From Ilyonectria destructans (lineage: Eukaryota > Ascomycota > Sordariomycetes > Hypocreales > Nectriaceae): 64,000 nucleotides of DNA. Where the stretch lies: contig JAHEWK010000003.1 of the NCBI GenBank assembly GCA_020740775.1, forward strand, positions 124,001-188,000, written 5' to 3'. Under the pieces are notes generated by a model. The model worked only from the letters and a program-made list of their open reading frames with translations. It did no database searches and had not been told where the DNA came from. This document shows, piece by piece, positions 11,241-21,926 of this stretch. The position numbers and the translations under genes are program-made. How positions within the stretch are numbered: the first letter of the stretch is position 1; each line of letters begins with the position of its first letter.

Positions 11241-11412
11241 CGATAACTGAGCGCATCAAGCGCAACCTCAGCGACAAGGGACTACCCCCCCTTGAGGAAG
11301 CAGAGGGCCGGACAGCCCTAGAGCACCCCGGCTACGAAAGTAGTCAGCCTTGGACCAGGCAGGCGAAGCCGATAGGAAAGCAAACTGCGAGAGCAGTGAA
11401 CACGGATATATA
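11241..11412 (+). other. Short open frame after LTR-like repeat, possible retroelement remnant
   Basis: An open stretch of about 57 codons without a start follows the LTR-like repeat directly and ends in TAG (reading ...ITERIKRNLSDKGLPPLEE...). Its position is where a gag-like frame would begin. I cannot match it to a named protein. It is followed by a TCAA microsatellite near 11502-11518. Confidence 0.25.
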
Positions 11413-11735
11413 GAGTAAAGGTTTTCCTCCCGGAGCCTTTCCCTTGACTAGCAGACGAGAGATGTACTATAGGCTTAACGTTAAGTAGGATAGAGTAAAT
11501 TTCAATCAATCAATCAATAATATAGAGGTTTGCTGACTGGATGACATGCAGGCTATATAGAAAATACCAAAAATCTATGCGAACCATGATGATTTGAGAG
11601 ATGCGGGGTACACTGACTTTTACCCTCCCGTTACCGAACTAATAAAGGAGAGATCAAACTTGAGTTGTCACAATATCTACCCTCAACTAAGACATGTTTT
11701 ATTCATGTCGGTCCCCACCAAGATGATGATCATAA

Positions 11736-13747
11736 TCAGTCATCCTCGTCATCGGAGTCAAAGTCAAATACCTCTACTCCACCCGCTGCCTTCCGCCTTC
11801 TCTCTTCCGCGCGGACCTTGGCCAAGTCCTTCAACACCTTCCTCTGCGTCTTTCCGGCAGCCGTCTTTGCTAAAGCCTCGGCAAACTCGATGCCACCCGC
11901 GAGACGCTTGTGCTGGGAAAATTCCTTGTTCACATACTCATGCAACTCGATCCTAAGAGCTGCTTCATCCTCGTCCTTGAAAGCCGGGGCCTTTACGATG
12001 AAGGCCACTGGGAGCTCTCCAGCAGACTCGTCAGGGATAGGCACGACGGCGGCATCGGCGACCTTGGGATGACGCGCAAGGAAATGCTCCAGCTCAGCCG
12101 GAGAAACTTGCATGCCCTATGTAGGATCAGTATTATGACTGGAAGAGGACTGCATAGGGAAGTGTGACTTACTCGGACCTTGATCAACTCCTTGATACGG
12201 TCAATGATGAAGAGGTGGTCATGGCCGGCAGTGCTCTGTCGGAACTCGGCCAAGTCACCCGTCCTCATCCAGCCGTCCTCAGAGAAAATTCCCTTTGATT
12301 CAGACTCATTGTCAAGATATCCGAGGAAAACGCTGGGCGAGCGGATGAGCAACTCGCCTGGCTTGCCGTATTCTGTAATCTCTTGGCCATCGTCCTTGAT
12401 CAAGCGACCCTCGCATCCCGGGAAGAGATGACCGCAGGTGCCGAACATGTAATCAAGAGGGTTTCCGAAAGTAACGGCAACCGTGGTCTCAGTCAGACCG
12501 TATCCCTGAATGAGATGGCAGCCGGACACGAGTTTGTCGAAAGCCAGGGCGGTTTCCTTGGACAAACTGGATGCGCCGACGACGGCAGCATTGACGTGGC
12601 TTAAATCATACTTGGCTACGAGCGAAGGAGCTTTTACCATGGCCGCAATCATAGGAGGAACCTGATCAATCGCGAGTTAGCTAACAAAAACCACTTAAGG
12701 TGAACAATTGTACGTACCATCCAGAGTCGTCCGATTCGGTAATCATGAATAGTCTTCAGTGTCTCCTCTAGATCAAACCTGGGCAAGACAACAACGCCAT
12801 CTCCTCTGTAGATGCTCAACATGCTGACACCAACCAGACCCAGGTTGTGGCTGGTAGGGAGGACTCCGAGGCACAGTTCTGGCTCAGGGTTCTTGTAGGT
12901 AGCATCAGAGGTATATGCTTGCATAATGTTGGCGATGACATTCTTGTGGGAGACCTTGGCATTTTTCTGGGCGCATCTACTGTTAGCGCTCCCGTCATGA
13001 GTCAAATTGGATGTAAACACGTACAGGAAGCCCAGAGGTGCCACTGGAACAACACAGGAAAGCAGTCTGGCGTGCGCCTTGACCCTCAGTCCAGGCCAAC
13101 GGCTCCAGGGGCGGTAGCTGACGCCCTTCGTCGATCAGCTGATCCACGGTCAAGATACCGGGGGGGTTCTGTGCACCTCCCAAAAGCTTCGAGGGCACCT
13201 CGACCAAGAAGACATTCTCCTTGGGAACACCGGCTTCGGCGGCAGCCTCAAGAGCTTTCTGGAGGAGCGGCAAGCATGTGAACAAGGCCTTGCAGCTGAC
13301 TCTTTTCAACTGATGGGAAAGCTCTGGCACGGAATAGGCCGCGCTGATAGAGTTGGAAACACCATTGATGCGTTGTGTTGCCCAGGCGGTTGTCAAGTTG
13401 TCAACCTGGAGGGGCCTGAATTAGCTTCTTGGATACGGGAATGGTGGGAACTTGACGCTCACCGTGTTGAGACTGTAGACACAAGTAACCTTGTCTAGCT
13501 CATTTCCCTCGTTGACTTTCCATCCAAATCTCGTAGCAAGGGCACGGGCCAAAAGCTCGATGCGCTCTGCAACCTCCTGCGCTGAATGCGCCTTACCGGA
13601 GATACCACAGGTAAATGGTGGCTTAGAGTCGCCGATAGGATGACGTCCAAATTTCTCACTACCACCAAACAGGAATTCATGAACAGGCAGCGTCTCCGGT
13701 GGGTCAAATGGGAGCTGCGGGATGTAGGACGGTGACTTAAACGCCAT
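11736..13747 (-). CDS. Acyl-CoA ligase / AMP-dependent synthetase, 4-coumarate:CoA ligase-like
   Basis: Activates a carboxylic acid with ATP to acyl-AMP and then to a thioester on CoA or a carrier protein. Five exons join in frame at phase 0 (13747-13463, 13405-13025, 12966-12718, 12661-12173, 12116-11736) to give 594 residues. Motifs in order: phosphate loop CCSSGTSGLPK, split by an intron just before the Lys; GYGLTETTV; the RTGDLA hinge region; IIDRIKELIKV; and the catalytic lysine in KTAAGKTQRK. The C-terminus is acidic (DSDDEDD) and lacks a peroxisomal SKL-type signal, so the enzyme is probably cytosolic. Fungal lipopeptide clusters often use such a ligase to load a PKS-made or fatty acid onto an NRPS, which would fit the PKS, thioesterases and NRPSs here. 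The substrate cannot be read from sequence by eye, and an aromatic or free fatty acid substrate remains possible. Confidence 0.9.
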
Positions 13748-16700
13748 GCTGTCGAGAGTTTGATCGCAGGGCTTAATGGTGACGGAACTGTACGGGTAGC
13801 TCACTTAGGCAGGTCTCCATGGCAAGGTTTTATTGACACAGCCAATAAGCACATGCTACCATGCTTACAGTACAGGATATGCCCCGATGATGCCGCCAGT
13901 TACTACCTTGCTTACACTTACGTTGCAATGTGGAAGCCCACCTTACAGTACGCCGCCCACAAGTTCATACTAAACTCAACACATAAATCCAAGACAATTC
14001 AGCTGATCAAGCTCCGGATTTTTCTTACAGATACCAGCTTCCGTTATATGTAGAATAGTTACCCAGATCATCTTGTGGAATCAGTATAAAAGACTCTATG
14101 ATGTTGGTACACTTGGATTTTTTGCTGCCTCTATCACGTGGGGCACGTTGGACTGAAAGAAAGTCAAGTAATATCACAAACCAAGTTAGTCATAGTACAT
14201 CGCGAACTATAGCTACAAATGGAGCCGTAGTGACAGCTATTAACCACGCTTTGGAGAGTAATGGAAATCCTGAAGTGGTTAGTGGCTTACGTGAAGCTCA
14301 ATGTGTGTGTGTGTGGATCGTCGACTGACATAAGTGTCAATGCGTGAACTTCTGAAACTGGGATATCAGCTTGGGTACGTACCTGAGTGGGTCAATCGAC
14401 CTCAGGGACAAAGTAGTAAGGGAACTCGTGCACTGTATTGAACTGTTGGCTTCTAGGATGAATGCATTCGTATAGCTCGCAGGATTTAAACCATGTATTG
14501 GGGCTGTAGTGTCAGCAGTGGGTTAAGCGAGTTACAGACAAGGTGGTCTTAGCAAGTCTAGTGCACTGGGTGAAGTTTCCGAGGACATGAATGGTCAAGA
14601 TATCGGGGATGTTAACTTCAGATTCACAATGGATGTACCCGTGTATGTACGTGTATTGTTCCATCCAGGAGGTTCCTGGTTGTCTGTTTGTCACCACACT
14701 CGTACACAAGCCGTCGGCTTGTTGCCTGTCTGCCACCACATTCATAGCCGAGCAGTTGAAATCACAGCGTCGGTCACCGCGCGAGCTTTTTCCTTGAGAT
14801 CGGTATGAATGACACTTTGATAAATTACACCCATTGGTCTTGATCTTGTCCCCATTTTACTGAGAGAGGTTTTGTCATTGCCTCACCACGTGTCGTTGCG
14901 TTAGTGTCTAGAGACTGAGTGGAATAATGAATTTCAAATATTGGACGCGTGCGATGCTGCTTTTGTGAAAGCTCCCCTGTCCTTGTCTTATGCCTCAACC
15001 TGATGCAATGCCTTATCATTGGCGCTTGGATTGCGATGGGATTAAAGAATGATACAAGGAGAAAGATGTAATTAATACTCATCTTACTGGCTACCTGTGG
15101 GGCGCGGTAGTCTCGGGGGCTTGACTCAAAGCTTGAAGCATGGACTTTGTGGAGGTTCTCTCTGCGTACAACCCTAATACTCACATGCTCGAGTTTACAC
15201 GCCCTTTTCACGCCAATTTCTCACACGCCCTTGATTCAGGCCATCCTTTGGGCTCGGCACTGGTTTTGTGGTATTCGTCACCTTGACCGGCTTTAAGCGC
15301 ATTTACGCCGAAATATCGCGGTCTTGTGTCCCCCAACGGCAAACTGCGCGAGGAGACTGGGTAGTGATTGGATTGTGTTGCCAGTAGCTCGGGGCGCCTA
15401 GTTGAGCCCGGTGGCGCTGTGCATTATCTGTATCACAGTCAATCCGTCATCGGATGCTCCAGGTGTTCTGTACTGAATACGCGTGTTCATAGAAAATGAC
15501 CGTTGATGATCCCCGATCAAAAGGTCCCAGTGGATTTCGCGTTGCACTCTCCCTGCCACCAATGCCGCCGTCCTGATTACCACTGGTCATTACGTGAGTT
15601 GCGTTGACTTCCTGATCGCCGTTTATTTGTTGGATGCATTGTTGGGTAATCTTGATTGTGCGAGACTTGGCTCCCGGCCATGATACGGTCGTGGTGTTCC
15701 TCATCGCGGCTGACTTGAGCTGGCCCTCAGCCCCGGGTGTCCAATGTATGCCTGTGGAATGAGAGGTTTTATACTGCCCCATTGACACTATCTCACACGT
15801 AAGAATAATGGAAGCTCTCGACACAAACGACAGAGCTTAGTATATCCATCTCTCGTAACTGAGGCACAGTAGACGCGGGAGTTAGTCGTCACGAACGCTG
15901 CTCATTGGAGTTCCGCTGTATAATCCCTCTCCATTAGAAGATGCATTTTATGCAAAGTAATGATACTGTCGAGCGCGATGTGATAATTCCGCCTCGTGTC
16001 ACGAGCTGATCGCATGCTTGACTGATAGAGCCCCACGATCTCGTTATGAAACCGGCGAGTTGATTCGCAATTGCACATCATTATATTATCTAACTGGCGA
16101 CGGTCTGCATGCATTAGTACAGCCGTTTCTGCAGGCTTAACACATTCAACCTCCATGATCTAAGATGTAGTTACTCATATTCCGAATGTGTTTATTCTCT
16201 GACGGAACCTTACTGATGCTGTCGTCTTCACGTTATTTGAATCAACCGATATTCTTCAAATTATACAGTCATGGGACTCAGAAGTTCAGTGATTGTTCGA
16301 GCTGAGACTAATGCATGAGCAAAGACCTTAATAATATTATCACTCTTGACTGAGGCATAACGAGCTTTTTTATGTGATACTAACAAGTGTAACATCTAAG
16401 GATTACTTCGACCATTCAACCAGCTGCTACAATTACGAATGATCGATCAAATAGAGACAGACCACGTTATCTGAAAACGGAAATGTTGCTGCTCTTTTAG
16501 ATGATCTATTACGTATTTGTTGAAAAGCCTTTGTCACCCCTTCCAACGAGTCCAATGTGCCGTCAGCCATTCAGCGAGATAACACTTGTTAACGACAACT
16601 CTGGTATGTGAATGAGAATATTAGTTCCCATACCGTCTCTTAAAGCAACGAGATAGTGATTTATTAGGTGATTTATCCTTGGGTTCCTGTTTGTAGCTTG

Positions 16701-16814
16701 TCATATTGCCTATCTTCATCATAGCTGTCAGTAATCACTTGGTCCTGTCTGCGGAGTAAGAGATTGTATTAGATCGACGCGGTTAATAATACTGAGCTGC
16801 TGTAGTAGAGAGTA
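13748..16814. other. Intergenic, no gene recognised
   Basis: About 3 kb between the ligase start and the aldehyde dehydrogenase relic. It holds several short open frames on minus (14825-15211, 15447-15824, 15902-16156) of 84-128 codons. None shows a recognisable family, an acceptable intron chain or a neighbour logic. The part from about 15,900 to 16,800 is AT-rich. The ligase promoter should lie just above 13747. Confidence 0.5.
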
Positions 16815-17600
16815 AGGTGTCTTGTCAACTTTGACAGCCAGTTGCGATGTGCTTGGAAGTGAGATCAATGTCGGCCGATTTGGTGACGAGAGCGAGGTTC
16901 TGGCCTCCCAATTTGAGGGTGATCAGAGTAAGATGCTTTGCCGAGCTTCCGAGACAATCTTGGAGATCTTTGGGAAACCAGTGTAGAAAATGTGGTCAAA
17001 TAGATGGTCTAGGATAGATATATGCCATTTCCTCAGGTCCAGCAGTGACGCATCTGATGGCCTTCTGGTCGAGGTATTTTCGGAAGATTTCATCAACAGG
17101 TCCTGAGAAACAGCCGCAAGCTCAGATGGCTTCAGTACTACAGCGCAGCCAACCGCGATTGCTCCAATCATGGGTTGCTGGAGTACACGGAATGGAAAGT
17201 TCCAAGCACCGATGATGAGCGAGACACCAAGTGCTTGTTTGCGGACGGTCGCATTGCTGAGGCGGTTTATGACGTTGGACCTTGCAGGTCGCTCGTCTTT
17301 GTCTACTCATCTAACTTCTCCGACGCATGCCAGATATCCGCCTAGATGGGCAGAGCTTCCTAGCGATTCTTGTCAAGATCGGTGTAAAAGGCGGCGCAAA
17401 TGAGATTCTCATTATCTTCAATGGTCCACCAGGTGCGCTTCAACTGGATGCGCCTTCGTGCCATGTCTTTGCGCCGGAAGCAAAAGTTACCCGCCCTGTT
17501 TTGCAGTCCTACGCTGTTGTAGTCCCGGGCAGCAAGCTCAGGAACAGGGGACAACCTTACCTGGTCAAACTTTACAGTGGTGATGCAACACATCATGACG
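16815..17600 (-). pseudogene. Aldehyde dehydrogenase, decayed 5' half (fatty-aldehyde/ALDH3-like)
   Basis: Three reading frames together carry a recognisable ALDH order: RRRIQLKRTWWTIEDNENLI...FYTDLDK (from about 17,460), DIWHASEKLDE-stop-TKTSDLQG (near 17,310), IIGAWNFPFRVLQQPMIGAI and GCAVVLKPSELAAVSQ (about 17,215-17,100), IFRKYLDQKAIRCVTAGPEE (shifted frame), ILDHLFDHIFYTG (about 17,000), then LTLITLKLGGQNLALVTKSA in yet another frame (about 16,915). At least three frameshifts and one in-frame TAG are present. The TAG (17304-17306 complement) sits where ALDHs usually have Trp, so a TGG to TAG change is likely. The part with the catalytic Cys and the C-terminal half are missing. The gene is dead. 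It may once have handled an aldehyde in this pathway, or be unrelated debris. Confidence 0.85.
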
Positions 17601-18529
17601 AGTCACTGTCATTTTAGTAACGTAGTGCAGAGAGGTGAGATTTGGGGAATTCCTCTGATCTTTACCTCCGTGGAGGCATCACCAAGAACACTTGCGTAGC
17701 CCGATTACACTGATTGTCACCCATATGCTACATAATCCTGCTCTCCCATTGCTTCCGACCGAACTGATCACACCACGGCCTGCGAGCGTGAGGTCATCGA
17801 TTCATCAGTTGTTTGGTAAACATCGATTAAAAGACACAATTTCATAAAGTGTGGCTAAGTGGAGCGGATTACAACTTTAGTAAACATACACGGGGGTGAC
17901 AAGATGCCAAGGCCGAAAACCGGCAAGCCAGTCGTATACTTGTCAACACTCTTCCTCTCCATGGGACATTGCCAAGTTCCAAGCGCCAGGTTCCAGATTC
18001 CAGATGACAGGTTCCGGATAATCCATCTCATCGGTATTTGAACCTGGTTAGGACAGCCTGTGGCAATAATACCTAGTCCCTCCCTTCGCTGTTTCATTCT
18101 TGAGCTGGAAGACACTCTACATTATGAAACACCACACTCGTCAGTTCAACTGAACCATTCACTATGAGTCTGATTACAGGAACCTCGTTTAAGTCACATG
18201 CACTGAAAACCATTGTGATAAATTGAAACAATATCTACAAGAACTTGCCCATGTACATGCAGGGCTGATTTGCGTTCTGCTGCTTCCTCATGTATCGGAT
18301 GCAAGTGTGGCAGCAATGCGGCCGTTATGGGGCTATCGCGTGATACATAGGACGTGAGGACTCGAAACGATCCTCTCTCACGATCACCTCCAGGAAAGAT
18401 TTCAAACTGTCAACCGCAAAAGCTTTTGTGTCCGCCCAAGCAGGGTATAGCTTCACTTGAACTATACCCACAATTCTCCCTTCCATCTTCATCCAGGCGC
18501 CCTCTCGCCTTAGATAAAACCTAACAACT
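17601..18529. other. Intergenic, no gene recognised
   Basis: Between the aldehyde dehydrogenase relic and the stop of the dioxygenase gene. No supported gene. A small direct repetition (GTTCCAAGC / GGTTCCAGATTCCAGATGACAGGTTCC) occurs near 17975-18015. Confidence 0.5.
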
Positions 18530-19705
18530 TTACTCAACCGGTTCAAAGGTAGATGACAGCGGCTCTGGAGCGAAAATAGGAATTTCCATGCGCAGCTCTT
18601 CATGGGGCTTGAGCGAGTCCATGCGACTGGAGATGTGGCCGTCGACGACGGGCCGGCGCGTAAAGAAGATGAGCATATCGCGAGTGGCCTCGCGGGTGGG
18701 GTCAACGGCGTAGACGGGTGACAGGCTGTGCTTATACTCGTGGTCAATAATGACGAGAGTATCGAGGAAGTGGCGGTGATGAGCGCGAGCACGGATAAGA
18801 GTCGTCTGGGTGTCATTGACCGAGATGCCAGTAGTCTCTTCCATCTCGTGCATGTAGGTAACGGCACTCTTGGGCTGCATGTTGTTGCTGCCAAGGTATG
18901 TCGTCATGGTGTGGTCAACACCGTCGCTGTGGACGCCCTCAAGAGCGGGCTCGCCCAGCAGGTTGGGGGTAGTCACAGTGCGTAGGTTGAACAGGGTGCA
19001 CACCCACTTCTTGGTGTCGTAGTTGAGCTTGTCGCGGAAGGTTGTTTCAACTCCGTGGATGACGGCGGCCTTGAAGACCATGAGGGCCTGGAAGGCCGTG
19101 TTGAGCTGAAGCTCATCCTCGACCTCGTCGAAGACGCGGATCTGGCCAGAGTCATGGCGCTTGAAGTCTTCCTCAAGCGACAGGGCAAAGGGCTGGAACT
19201 CCAGGCGCCGGAGCTTCTTGGCCTCCATGTCGAAGCAGAAGCGACCGTTCCTGGACCGGCGGAACGGCAGGGTGGGGTCTTTGTAGAGTCGGTCGCTGAC
19301 TTGCTGAAGCCTGGCGAAGTCGACTTGGGTGGCGCCGAGTTGTGCTAGGAGTGGCACCATCTCGGCGCCCTCGATGAAGACGAAGCGCTCCTGCAGATAG
19401 CGCTTCCTGATCTTCATGATGGTGGCAATGGCCTGGTAGAGTTGAGGCTCTTGCTGCCGCGCCACAAGGTTAAGCTGTGGGCGTTGGTATTGGTGTTGGT
19501 GTTGGTGCTGGTGCTGGTGCTGGCTGGCGTGGAAGACATTGTGAATGGTGTCAGACAATGGCGCGGTGGCCACGGCCTCGGCGGCTTGCACCTTGGACGA
19601 CACATTATACTGGCGTCTGGCGACATGGCCAGCAATTGCCATGCTCGATGAGCGCAATGCTCCAGCACACGCCAAGCTGGCTCGTCTTGCAGGTACGGAA
19701 AACAT
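18530..19705 (-). CDS. Fe(II)/2-oxoglutarate dioxygenase, isoleucine-dioxygenase/TqaL type
   Basis: Single exon, 391 residues, no intron needed. The C-terminal two thirds fit the 2OG-Fe dioxygenase family that contains bacterial L-isoleucine 4-hydroxylase and, as I recall, fungal TqaL (PF10014-like). Iron ligands appear as H259-S-D261 in EGVHSDGVDHT and H326 in DHEYKHSLSPV; R342 in TREATRDMLIFF is the probable 2-oxoglutarate anchor. TqaL converts L-valine to an aziridine carboxylate on the way to 2-aminoisobutyrate. The next gene on the right is a class II aldolase-like protein, its partner type. Residues 1-40 (MFSVPARRASLACAGALRSS...VARRQYN) look like a mitochondrial presequence. Residues 63-74 are a His-Gln repeat encoded by a GTTGGT/GCTGGT tandem repeat. 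Alternative role: beta- or gamma-hydroxylation of a branched-chain amino acid. The family is firm; the exact reaction is inferred from the pairing. Confidence 0.85.
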   Translation of the reverse strand: MFSVPARRASLACAGALRSSSMAIAGHVARRQYNVSSKVQAAEAVATAPLSDTIHNVFHASQHQHQHQHQHQYQRPQLNLVARQQEPQLYQAIATIMKIRKRYLQERFVFIEGAEMVPLLAQLGATQVDFARLQQVSDRLYKDPTLPFRRSRNGRFCFDMEAKKLRRLEFQPFALSLEEDFKRHDSGQIRVFDEVEDELQLNTAFQALMVFKAAVIHGVETTFRDKLNYDTKKWVCTLFNLRTVTTPNLLGEPALEGVHSDGVDHTMTTYLGSNNMQPKSAVTYMHEMEETTGISVNDTQTTLIRARAHHRHFLDTLVIIDHEYKHSLSPVYAVDPTREATRDMLIFFTRRPVVDGHISSRMDSLKPHEELRMEIPIFAPEPLSSTFEPVE

Positions 19706-21349
19706 TATGAGAAGGTGTCTGATGTGTTATCAAAACAGCTATTGTCCGAGTAACCCATCAACTCGAGACCGTCGATCGGCATCGCGCACAAGACTATAAG
19801 AGGGAAAACGCCATCGCCCACGAGCGTCAATTAGAGCAAGGTGGAACAAAAACAGCCCGGGTTGCAGCGAAATTGCCGAGCTGGCTATGCCGAGATGCAT
19901 CATCCACACGGCCCGTCATGACGTGAAGTCCCGGGTCCGGCCGTGCGTGATCGGATGGTCCGATGAGGCCGAGCAGTAAAACAGCGCTCACATGGTGGGG
20001 GTGCCGTAATGGAAGGATGAGCAATTGCCAATTAAGGACCGCCTTTCAACATAGCTGCCTTTATTGCTGCAGTAATCGCGAGCCGGGACCGTCCATTCGC
20101 ATTCCCCAGCCAGCTCTCGCAACCAAGCGGCACGGCGATTGGACCCTGAAACGACCAAGCAAGTATTATCACATTGTCGCCTTGCAGATTTGGGTGTGGA
20201 GCATAGGGCGTGTGCATATCAGGGATCTGCTCCTGGATATCCCCTGCCCAGTTAGAGACATCGACCGGGCCACGCCCTGGCTTACTCACTCGCATTTTCG
20301 TACCGCGGGGGATAACCATCTGTCGCGGGTGTAAGATCAAGTGGGTAAGCTCTAATGTTGACCTTCATCCACTCCGGCGCCGGCTGCGTCAATTTCGAAA
20401 TTGAGAGCCTAGACTTGATTCCTCTTGGCGGCCATGTATTATGCGGCTGCCCTGCACCTTATGACCCCTATACTACGTATTATGGCGCTAACCTAGCGGA
20501 ATCCTTGACAGCTATGCCAATCTTTGCCCTCTACCGTAATCAGCTTATGCGACCTAGGGGCAGCCGCTTCTATAACCCCAAGCCATCGTGTCATGGTAGT
20601 ATGGTCATCCACCGGAGTGTACAGCCCAGTTGACCCTTGAAGCTCCGTTATCAATCTGGCAGTGCGGATGACGGACTGCCCGGTTTGAGTCGGCCATGGC
20701 CGTAGGAGCTCGATCGAGGTAGTCGCGATGGTTTCATTGTGTACATGCTGGGCTTTGGGGGTATTAGCGCTGACATTTTACAAATAATTAGGAGCTACAT
20801 ACAAATTAGACACAGTAATCATCGAGATTAGATAGAGGTAGGTGCTGAAGTTCATACTAACAAGCGGTGCTGAGCGAGAAGCGTCGGCCGCCTTGCCCAC
20901 GTTCTTGCAACTATCCCGAGGTGCGATTTCGTCGGGCGTAAAAGCAAAAAAAGGACGACAACTTCAACAATCAGGTCAGTTTACTGGTCATTGAAACTTT
21001 CTATCGAATGATATGGTATCATCGTATTCGTGTTTTATGTGGCTATGTCGGGCCGGTGCAGGCCCGGAGCGAGGAGCGGGCGCAGAGTTGAAAGTAAGGT
21101 TTTCTTCCGCAGCATACTTCTTGCATCTGACCTGATGCCACACCGCAGCTCCAATAGCCATTGAGCGCCAGGTATCATGTGTTTTGGACAGGATTATTGA
21201 GTTATTTTCATACCCTCTGTAACCCTTTGAGACTATGTAATTGGATATAAACGAAGCGATGATAGTGGCATCCCGTACGATGCCGTTCTTTGATCCAGAC
21301 CGCCGGACCGGCTCAAGCCTGTCGTCGCTAAAGTTAAATAGAAAAGACC
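19706..21349. other. Intergenic, no gene recognised
   Basis: Part of the 2.2 kb divergent spacer between the dioxygenase and the aldolase. It contains several short frames (for example 20032-20340 on minus) without family features. Control elements for both genes would be expected here, but I cannot name any site. Confidence 0.5.
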
Positions 21350-21766
21350 AATCGTAGAAATGATTCGATGCCTTTTAGTCCGGAATATGCAAGAGGATGG
21401 CGCAGACCTTGCAGAAAGTAGATGGTTTCCTGAGACGTGGCATCGGGACAACCAGGTCGCTATTCTCTAGGATAATTGTGTCGGAATATTCAGGATGCGT
21501 GTCTTCGTTGAAGTCGTACTCGACCAGAAAATGCACCTGCAGTAGTCAATCTAATGCAGAAGAAACCATGGAAGCAATGCAGCGGCTTCCGCCCAGCGTT
21601 GCATTCCCTCGTCGGCGACAATGCTTGGTAACTCATCTACTATTACTGTACTCGGATTAGGTGGGCCCGCGACTGACACATCCTCCTCTGCCCGTAGCGC
21701 CTCGACACGGCCAGTGAGCTGCACGAGCTCATTGGTCTTCGCAAAAACGGAAGTGCGGTAAATCAA
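21350..21766 (-). pseudogene. Unidentified coding-like fragment
   Basis: On minus, 21766-21551 reads as 71 codons with even, protein-like composition (NELVQLTGRVEALRAEEDV..., VDELPSIVADEGMQRWAEAA). Immediately downstream another frame from about 21,527 reads VHFLVEYDFNEDTHPEYSD and TIILENSDLVVPMPRLRKPS before a stop near 21,370. The two pieces could be joined only by an intron of about 30 bases (GT..CAG), too short to be comfortable, so a broken gene fragment is more likely than an intact one. I do not recognise the protein. Confidence 0.25.
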
Positions 21767-21926
21767 GAATTGCGGCCGTGCTAGTAAAATGATAAGCGGA
21801 GGGATACTCTAGCCCCTCCGCGTGGGTTCTCGACACCGGAGAGACAGACTCTACAGCTGCAATCCATCTCCGAGCCTCTCTCCGAGCCCAGTCCCCTCCA
21901 GTCCAGTCTAAACCACGCAAGTAGCA

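Noticed and set aside
15447..16156. Minus-strand frames of 125 and 84 codons, one with a passage ending STVIFYEHAY
   Set aside because: Looks mildly protein-like, but no family is recognised, there is no clear start context, and the region is otherwise non-coding.
20032..20340. 102-codon minus-strand frame
   Set aside because: No motif, and mirrored by an equally long frame on the other strand.
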